Part shown: piece by piece, positions 5,776-10,658 of the stretch
How positions within the stretch are numbered: the first letter of the stretch is position 1
How the letters are laid out: each line of letters starts with the position of its first letter
Source of the DNA: Promethearchaeota archaeon
Lineage (GTDB): Archaea; Asgardarchaeota; Lokiarchaeia; Sigyniarchaeales; SOKP01
Direction: 5' to 3'
DNA length: 10,658 bases
NCBI GenBank assembly: GCA_004524385.1
Contig: SDNM01000024.1
Coordinates: 1 to 10,658, forward strand
Notes under the pieces: generated by a model
Databases searched by the model: none
Told to the model about the DNA's origin: nothing
Seen by the model: only the letters and a program-made list of their open reading frames with translations
Program-made: the position numbers and the translations under genes

Positions 5776-6735
5776 TTAAAAATTGGAATATATCATAAAG
5801 TTTTCTGCTGAACCTATAGAATATATTTCGAATTTCTTCCCTTTCTTAGTTTTACAGTTTAATCCTACCATTGGGAACAAATATATTTGAGATTGGATTT
5901 TCGTATCTTTATCTTTTTCGTGGGTTTTGTAATCGCTTCCCGATGCGCTAATTGTTTTCTTAACATTTTTATCCCAATAACCTAATGACCCTTCTGCTTT
6001 GTTGTTAAGCTCTTTGAAATTACTAAATTTTATACCTTCTACTTTTTCAATGAGTTCCTGTAGATCTTTTCCCATTTCTTTTTCATATTTAGTTTGTAAA
6101 CTGCTGTGAAGTATAGGTATACCCATTGCAACCGTTTTGAAAGGAACTGGGAGAATTTCGTATTTATAGAGATTTTTATGGCCTCCACATTCTTTACATG
6201 GAGATGGTAATTTGCCCGTGCCATAACAATTTCCACAGGGATATTCAAATGTTTTTTTTTCTTTTTTCTGTTCTTCCCCTACGAGAACTGCCCAAGTTTC
6301 TACAATTTTTCCTGTACCCTTACATGGCTTACATTTATCTTCAATATATCCGTTGCCTCGACAAGTTTTACATGGAACGGGTTCTATTGACTCAAACATT
6401 GGCACTTCCTCATTACCTTTCCAATTATCCTTATCAATATCCCTGCTTCCTTTGAAAGAATAAAAAGTTTCACGACCTAATCTTGGTGCGATGACTAAGT
6501 TTTCTTCTTTAACCGAAGAAGCCGCAATAGTTTTTTTTATTGAAAAGTAAATAGCTGCTCCTTTAAGGGCAGGTGGGGTTACATATTCGGCAGCAGATAT
6601 CGCTTCTAGTGTAAATACAGAGCCTTTTGTACCAAATTGTTTTTCCATTTGTTTACGTTGCGTCCTTCCTGCTTTAGTTTTCCATCTCTCGAAAATATCA
6701 TCGAGGTTCGGGGTTTTTATACGAACGTCTGGCAT
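5776..6735 (-). CDS. DnaJ-type zinc-repeat protein without a J domain
   Basis: A protein of 319 residues (322 from the GTG at 6744) with a central zinc-binding region like the Cys-rich domain of DnaJ. In the 322-residue numbering it has CKTCRGNG (125-132), CKPCKGTG (138-145), CGNCYGTG (170-177) and CKECGGH (183-189). Four CxxC pairs should bind two zinc ions. The insert between repeats 2 and 3 is long and carries WAVLVGEEQKKEKK. There is no J domain or HPD motif, so it cannot be an Hsp70 co-chaperone of the usual kind. The N-terminal 115 residues and the C-terminal 120 residues resemble nothing I recognise. I prefer the ATG at 6735: the TATA-like box at 6762-6773 would place the transcript start at or downstream of the GTG. 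RNA or protein binding through the zinc repeats is plausible but unproven. Confidence 0.75.
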   Translation of the reverse strand: MPDVRIKTPNLDDIFERWKTKAGRTQRKQMEKQFGTKGSVFTLEAISAAEYVTPPALKGAAIYFSIKKTIAASSVKEENLVIAPRLGRETFYSFKGSRDIDKDNWKGNEEVPMFESIEPVPCKTCRGNGYIEDKCKPCKGTGKIVETWAVLVGEEQKKEKKTFEYPCGNCYGTGKLPSPCKECGGHKNLYKYEILPVPFKTVAMGIPILHSSLQTKYEKEMGKDLQELIEKVEGIKFSNFKELNNKAEGSLGYWDKNVKKTISASGSDYKTHEKDKDTKIQSQIYLFPMVGLNCKTKKGKKFEIYSIGSAENFMIYSNF

Positions 6736-6761
6736 TTTTTTCACTTATGTTAATTTTTAAA

Positions 6762-6773
6762 TTTTTATATAGG
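6762..6773 (-). promoter_or_regulatory. TATA box of the zinc-repeat gene
   Basis: The minus strand reads CCTATATAAAAA, a good archaeal TATA element. Its centre is about 24 bases upstream of the GTG at 6744 and 33 upstream of the ATG at 6735. This predicts a transcript beginning near 6742 and supports the ATG as start with a very short leader. Confidence 0.5.
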
Positions 6774-6871
6774 TATAAAAATTATAAAGAAAAACAGTTT
6801 ATTATTATTATTATAACATTTAACCTTTAAAAAATTAAAAATAGGTTGATCTTTAAATAGGTTGATGAATA

Positions 6872-7063
6872 ATGTCAGAGGCAGATAGACAAGCCTGCCA
6901 ATATCTTATAGACTGGATCAAAACGAGGGAATAAATGTCCTTCGTGGTTTTACAGGGAGGCTTGACACAATGGATAGAACACTTCTTAAACGTGGGCGAT
7001 GAGACTAAACTCAGACAAATAAAAGGAGTTTATGATAAAATTAAACAAATATTTGGCTTTTAA
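6872..7063 (+). pseudogene. Remnant of a rhodanese/Cdc25-like domain, C-terminal part, with in-frame stop
   Basis: One reading frame from 6872 encodes 20 residues with ADRQACQYLIDWIKTRE. It then has a TAA (6932-6934) followed at once, in the same frame, by ATG and 42 more residues beginning MSFVVLQGGLTQWIEHF, ending at the TAA 7061-7063. Read through the stop, it resembles the end of a rhodanese-like domain: the helix after the active-site loop (R-x-A-C-x-Y-L-x-x-W) and then the family's closing V-V-L-x-G-G-[LF]-x-x-W strand and helix. The N-terminal half and the catalytic Cys loop are missing; sequence upstream of 6872 is AT-rich and noncoding in all frames. I therefore call it a decayed fragment. 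Alternatives are two tiny overlapping ORFs or a single-base error at the stop, but the missing half argues against a working enzyme. It is clearly less A/T-rich than its flanks. Confidence 0.6.
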
Positions 7064-7261
7064 CCTTTATATTTTAATACATTTTTCTTATTTAGTTCAC
7101 TTTTGACCTTTAAAACTGTTTCTTTTACAACTTTTTGATTCTTCTTAAAATATTCTTAAAACAAAAATTTATTATTAAGAAATAATAAAATTAACATTCG
7201 ATAAATCCTTATAGCATTATATACTGATTTAAATTTACAAAACTTTTAGCTGTGTTAACAC
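7064..7261 (+). promoter_or_regulatory. Helicase upstream region with TATA box and 10-bp palindrome
   Basis: This AT-rich stretch has no coding signal. A TATA-like CATTATATAC lies at 7215-7224, predicting transcription start around 7245-7250. The perfect palindrome GTGTTAACAC occupies 7252-7261 and directly abuts the TTG start codon at 7262, so it would lie at the very start of the transcript, where a bound repressor would block initiation. The palindrome also contains the in-frame stop TAA (7256-7258), so the reading frame cannot start further upstream. Confidence 0.4.
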
Positions 7262-9934
7262 TTGACTATTCCTTTAAAGAATTACTTTATAGTTATTGAT
7301 AAAATACATAAGCAAAAAATCGAGTTAATGTTTAATGTTAATTTTTTCTATTTAAAATCGCGCTCGAAAACCATCTCTTATGTAAATAAGCCATTCTTTA
7401 GAGGAGTAGTAACATTTGGATTAGATATTAAAAATAAAATACGTCCCTTAAAATTTACAAAAACTCAGGAGGATGGAAAACAAAATCAAATACCTATAGA
7501 TCCTCGCTTTTTTAAAAAATTCTTACTTGCTGAGGAAAATAAATTTATTGCATTTTCAAGTCAAACAGAATCCAAGGAATTTGCTCCAATAATAGAGATG
7601 CTTAAAAATTTTCAATTAGATAAAGATAAAATAACTCAATTAACATTTTGTAAATTATGTTTAGATGATGGAAAATTTACGATATTAGATGAGAGAATTC
7701 AGATAAAATCATATAAAAATGATATAATTTGTTCTAATTGTGCTATGGATATCATTATAAGAGAAGCACAGCTTATTGGTCTATTATCCATGGATCAGCG
7801 TATTAACCCTAAATTGAAAAATTTCTTTAATCACATGATTTTGAAATTTAAAAATGTTAAAAAAGTTTTAAGCGCCTTTAAATCTGATTTTAATCCTGTT
7901 GGTAATAGAGACATTACGCTATATGACATCGAAAAGAATCCAGCTGTAAGCAGTAAATATCTTAATTATAAAGTCAAAAATCTGAGTGTGCCAGAATCTT
8001 TTAAAAGAGTTATAGAAGATTTAAAAATATCTACACTTTTACCAATTCAAGCGATCTCTATAGATAATGGTCTACTTTCAGACCGAATAGATCAATTAAT
8101 AATGGCGCCAACTTCAGGAGGCAAAACTTTAGTTGGAGAATTGGCAGGAGTTTCAAAGATATTAAATGATAAAAAGAAAATGTTATATTTGGTTCCCATT
8201 GTTGCTTTAGCTAATATAAGAACAGAAGAGTTCAAGAAAAAGTATAAGCCTCTTAATCTGAGAATTCTTAAAAGAGTGGGAGAGTCTTTGCTTGATAAAA
8301 AGGAGGAAGAAGATAATTTAGAGGAATTAATAAATTCCGACATCATTATAGCTACTTATGAAGCAATCGATTATATCTTAAGAAGTGGAAACAAAGAGCG
8401 ATTAGGAAGTATTGGTACAATTATTATTGATGAAATTCAAACCTTGATTGACCCAGACCGAGGTTTTTTGTTAGATGGTTTTATCGCTCGGTTAAAGTCG
8501 CTGTATAGAAATTCTCAATATTTATATCTTAGTGCTACTATTGGAGAACCAGAAACACTTGCACAAAAATTAAATGCTTCTTTAATTCAATATAATAATA
8601 GGCCTGTTCCAATTGAGCGCCATCTAATATTAGCTTTAAATGAACAAAGAAAACATCAATTAATTTCGAAAATTGTGCGAGCGGCTTTTAAAAGAAAATC
8701 AAACTATGGTTTTAAAGGACAATCATTCATATTTACAAATACACGGAAAAAATGCGAAGCTTTAACAGCATATCTTCAGAATAGGAATATTTACGTTAGA
8801 TCATACCATAGTGGGCTAACAAGTGAAGAAAGAAAGGTAATTGAGTTAGAATTTCAAAAACAGGAAATAGCTGGAGTTGTTGCAACGGCAGCTTTAGCTG
8901 CAGGTGTAGATCTTCCAGCACGACAAGTGATTTTTGAGTCGCTTGCTATGGGAATAAATTGGTTAACAGTAGCCGAATTTGAGCAGATGTTAGGAAGAGC
9001 TGGTAGATTAGGAAAACATGATTTGGGTTTGACCTTTTTACTTGTTGAGCCTGGGAAAGTTTATTCGCCAAAAATGAAAATTACAGAAGAAAATATAGCA
9101 ATTAAATTATTAAATGGAAAAATTAAAGATTTCCAATTAATTCCCAACGAAGATAAATCAATTACGGAATTGCTCGCGTTTATCTCAATGTTTAATCAAG
9201 GAATTGAATTAGATCATATTTATGCATTCTACGATTTATTAATTAATCAAGACTATAATCTCGACCGTATATTAAAGAAATTAAATTCTTTAAAATTGAT
9301 AAGGATAAAAGAAAATTTCATTCATAAACCGACCAATTTGGGACAATCTGTATCGAAATCTTTTCTTACAGTTGATCAGAGTTTAGATATTATAGAACAA
9401 TTAAAATTAAATAAAATTGATAGCGTATTAGATTTAGCACTTGACTTAAAACCGTTAAGGAATGTGTATATCTCTAAAAAGATCGTAGCAGATTTATCTA
9501 AAAACGTAAGTATGAAGTATTTTTCAAACAATTTATTTAGTGCAAGCGTTCTTTCTTTAATGAATGCCGAATATATTAAGAAGAGAAAAACATTCTCACA
9601 AGAATTTATTAACTTTATTACAAAATGGATTAATGACCTATTTAATTGTAATTGTAAAGATAGCCCATATTTCTGTAATTGCGGAAGATTAAATCTTGAA
9701 AATCTAATCCTTAATTTAAGAACTGAAGGATTTTCAATAGAACAAATAAGTCAATACTTAGAAGAAGAATATAAAATACTCGTTTTTAAGGGAGATATCA
9801 TAGACTATTTAGAAAACTTGATTTATAGTTTAGAGAGTATTAAGAATATATCAGAAAGCATTTATAATTTGGATCAAAATTACAGAAATCAAATATCTCA
9901 AATTTCAGATATTATCGAAAAAATAAAGAATTAA
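7262..9934 (+). CDS. Archaeal Ski2-like superfamily 2 helicase with N- and C-terminal cysteine clusters
   Basis: An 890-residue SF2 helicase. The N-terminal region (1-240) holds a zinc-ribbon-like CKLC (130-133) and CSNC (157-160). The helicase core follows: PIQAISI (261-267), Walker A MAPTSGGKT (281-289), Walker B IIIDEIQ (387-393; DEIQ instead of DEAD/DExH), motif III LSAT (423-426), motif IV FTNTRKKCE (491-499), motif V ATAALAAGVDLPAR (541-554) and motif VI QMLGRAGRLG (575-584). The order and the GVD and GRAGR forms are Ski2/Hel308-like. The C-terminal region is mostly helical and carries a second cluster, C796-x-C798 and C805-x-C807. Archaea have a conserved helicase group with this layout; its substrate (RNA processing or DNA repair) is not settled. 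The start is TTG at 7262, since a stop lies five bases upstream; the alternative is ATG at 7328 (residue 23). It is transcribed alone. Confidence 0.85.
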   Translation: MTIPLKNYFIVIDKIHKQKIELMFNVNFFYLKSRSKTISYVNKPFFRGVVTFGLDIKNKIRPLKFTKTQEDGKQNQIPIDPRFFKKFLLAEENKFIAFSSQTESKEFAPIIEMLKNFQLDKDKITQLTFCKLCLDDGKFTILDERIQIKSYKNDIICSNCAMDIIIREAQLIGLLSMDQRINPKLKNFFNHMILKFKNVKKVLSAFKSDFNPVGNRDITLYDIEKNPAVSSKYLNYKVKNLSVPESFKRVIEDLKISTLLPIQAISIDNGLLSDRIDQLIMAPTSGGKTLVGELAGVSKILNDKKKMLYLVPIVALANIRTEEFKKKYKPLNLRILKRVGESLLDKKEEEDNLEELINSDIIIATYEAIDYILRSGNKERLGSIGTIIIDEIQTLIDPDRGFLLDGFIARLKSLYRNSQYLYLSATIGEPETLAQKLNASLIQYNNRPVPIERHLILALNEQRKHQLISKIVRAAFKRKSNYGFKGQSFIFTNTRKKCEALTAYLQNRNIYVRSYHSGLTSEERKVIELEFQKQEIAGVVATAALAAGVDLPARQVIFESLAMGINWLTVAEFEQMLGRAGRLGKHDLGLTFLLVEPGKVYSPKMKITEENIAIKLLNGKIKDFQLIPNEDKSITELLAFISMFNQGIELDHIYAFYDLLINQDYNLDRILKKLNSLKLIRIKENFIHKPTNLGQSVSKSFLTVDQSLDIIEQLKLNKIDSVLDLALDLKPLRNVYISKKIVADLSKNVSMKYFSNNLFSASVLSLMNAEYIKKRKTFSQEFINFITKWINDLFNCNCKDSPYFCNCGRLNLENLILNLRTEGFSIEQISQYLEEEYKILVFKGDIIDYLENLIYSLESIKNISESIYNLDQNYRNQISQISDIIEKIKN

Positions 9935-9980
9935 TGAGAAAATATAATGTAATTGTAAATATAAATTTGAAAAAAGATTC

Positions 9981-10041
9981 AAAAAAAAAGAAAAAAACTC
10001 CTTGCGAGCTAAAGCTCGCTTCTAATCACTAAACTTTTTTT
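9981..10041. terminator. Hairpin flanked by T-runs in both directions
   Basis: GCGAGCT (10004-10010) and AGCTCGC (10013-10019) form a perfect 7-bp inverted repeat. Read on the minus strand it is followed by seven T, a C and nine T (9997 down to 9981). Read on the plus strand, seven T follow at 10035-10041. It could thus end the helicase transcript on one strand and a minus-strand transcript from the region to its right on the other. Confidence 0.5.
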
Positions 10042-10290
10042 CTTTGAATGGGTAACCGCTAGAATGAAGATGGCTCACGCTATAGTAGCGATTTACTACT
10101 TTCTCTGTACCCTCATGAGCCATTGCATCAATAAATCCCATTAAATTAATGGAATTAGCTATAAGTCATTAGACGGTTTCCCCTGGTCAATGCCTAATTT
10201 TTATTTGTAGGCTCACCGCTTAGACGACGGCCTAGTGTTTTGAGATATGGGAGGGTATCCATTCTGGCACCGTCCTGCCAATTTTTTTCT
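10042..10290. ncRNA. Candidate structured noncoding RNA with pseudoknot, family not recognised
   Basis: This noncoding block is visibly richer in G and C than everything around it, a known mark of structured RNA genes in AT-rich genomes. Complementary segments include: GCTAGAATG (10058-10066) with CATTCTGGC (10260-10268); ATGGCTCA (10070-10077) with TGAGCCAT (10116-10123); and TACCCTC (10108-10114), inside the loop of that hairpin, with GAGGGTA (10251-10257), making an H-type pseudoknot. Local hairpins are CGCTA/TAGCG (10078-10090), CCATTAA/TTAATGG (10138-10152), CATT-GAC/GTC-AATG (10167-10192) and TAGG-CCG/CGG-CCTA (10208-10234). The strand is unsure. The long helix needs a U-G pair on plus but would be C-A on minus, and a T-run (10282-10288) follows on plus; the loop GGGGAAACC and the terminator at 9981 favour minus. 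I checked for RNase P, SRP, 5S and tRNA signatures and found none. Confidence 0.5.
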
Positions 10291-10409
10291 AAGGTTTCAT
10301 CCGATTATTAGAGAACCAAAAATTTATGTTGACTTGAGTGTCTTGCAATAACTAGCATGTAGAATGAAGCATTTCCAAAGAAATTTTCGGTTTAAAAAAA
10401 TTAACAAAG
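10291..10409. other. Noncoding stretch right of the RNA candidate
   Basis: There is no ORF or recognisable site here apart from TAGAATGAAG at 10360-10369, which repeats 10060-10069 exactly 300 bases away. On the minus strand, CATAAATTTTTGG (about 10314-10326) could be a weak promoter for a minus-strand version of the structured RNA. The composition falls back to AT-rich past 10380. Confidence 0.3.
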
Positions 10410-10447
10410 AAAAAAAAATAAAAATAATTAATAAAAAATAAAAAAAA
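10410..10447 (-). terminator. T-run terminator of the right-edge ORF
   Basis: Immediately past the stop at 10450 the minus strand contains several long T-runs, including nine T at 10418-10410. This is consistent with archaeal termination of the gene ending at 10450. Confidence 0.45.
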
Positions 10448-10449
10448 GA

Positions 10450-10647
10450 TTAAGGAAAAACAATTCTTCCTAGTTCGTATATGAGAACATTTTCGTGTGA
10501 AAAAACATAATGGCGGTCTTTAAATTCTATAAAATTGCTGTTAACTATTAAATCTCTGTTAGAAGTCAAAACAAATCTTTTAAATGTGTTAACATCGAAT
10601 CTTAGATCTATTACGATAATATCATTCTGTTCCGAATAATAATACAT
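10450..10647 (-). CDS. Small hypothetical protein, possibly truncated by the window edge
   Basis: A minus-strand ORF of 65 residues from the ATG at 10647. The frame stays open to the window's end (three more sense codons upstream), so the real start may lie outside. The visible part alternates hydrophobic and polar residues in strand-like runs: NDIIVIDLRF, RFVLTSNRDLIVNSNFIEF, HYVFSHENVLIYELGRIVF. This suggests a small beta-rich fold. It has no cysteines, membrane helix or motif I recognise. T-runs directly follow its stop, which supports a true gene end at 10450. Function is unknown. Confidence 0.4.
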   Translation of the reverse strand: MYYYSEQNDIIVIDLRFDVNTFKRFVLTSNRDLIVNSNFIEFKDRHYVFSHENVLIYELGRIVFP

Positions 10648-10658
10648 ATTGGTAATAT

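Noticed and set aside
6039..6455. Short ORFs on both strands within the zinc-repeat gene
   Set aside because: They are frame shadows of a gene with clear CxxCxGxG repeats.
10169..10225. Short direct repeat TTAGACG inside the RNA block
   Set aside because: Only two copies of seven bases with different neighbours. It has no array character, and I see no CRISPR-like spacing anywhere in the window.
10042..10290. RNase P RNA or SRP RNA as identity of the GC-rich block
   Set aside because: The minus strand has tempting pieces (ACAGAGAAA; CCAGGGGAAACC), but the paired conserved regions of RNase P (GAGGAAAGUCC with ACAGAA) and the SRP helix 8 asymmetric loop with its GGAA tetraloop are absent. The arrangement of helices also differs.
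10585..10594. Second copy of TGTGTTAACA, as found before the helicase
   Set aside because: It lies inside the right-edge ORF, is not a perfect palindrome with its flanks (GTGTTAACAT), and a 10-base match is expected by chance in AT-rich DNA.

Overview
This AT-rich window is archaeal in style. Start codons are preceded by AT-rich TATA-like boxes at distances that imply very short leaders. T-runs lie just past several genes. One internal gene has a strong archaeal Shine-Dalgarno (GAGGTGAT). The large helicase belongs to an archaeal-type SF2 group with cysteine clusters at both ends. The low GC and the gene mix would fit a Lokiarchaeia-like Asgard archaeon or another AT-rich mesophilic archaeon. 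No rRNA, tRNA or lineage marker is present, so this placement is only an inference.

Layout, left to right. A flavin-reductase-like FMN protein (+, 95-571) is followed by a possible 37-residue single-membrane-span microprotein (-, 626-739). A ZIP-family metal transporter (-, 889-1614) has lost its natural first exon-like N-terminus to an apparent one-base frameshift. An orphan ECF-type S component (+, 1825-2457) converges on an apparent three-gene minus-strand operon (4930 down to 2465). That operon encodes two halves of a DUF4140/DUF4139 (mucoidy-inhibitor-A-like) protein and then a DUF2804 protein. Upstream of it on the same strand are a Dph6-type ATP pyrophosphatase (5004-5669) and a J-domain-less protein with four DnaJ-type CxxCxGxG-like zinc repeats (5776-6735).

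The gap 6736-7261 holds divergent promoters and the decayed C-terminal part of a rhodanese/Cdc25-like domain (6872-7063), interrupted by an in-frame TAA. The plus-strand helicase (7262-9934) starts at TTG, immediately after a perfect 10-bp palindrome. It is followed by a hairpin flanked by T-runs in both directions.

The 515-base gap 9935-10449 has a block of about 250 bases (around 10042-10290) that is clearly richer in G and C than its surroundings and full of complementary segments. These include a long-range helix and an H-type pseudoknot. I match it to no known RNA family and regard it as the best candidate for an undescribed structured RNA. A small minus-strand ORF (10450-10647), perhaps cut by the window edge, closes the window.

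The genes do not form one obvious pathway. The only clear functional unit is the DUF4139-N / DUF4139-C / DUF2804 cluster, tied together by short spacing and a ribosome-binding site that overlaps the upstream stop codon. I see no CRISPR array, insertion sequence, integrase or attachment site.
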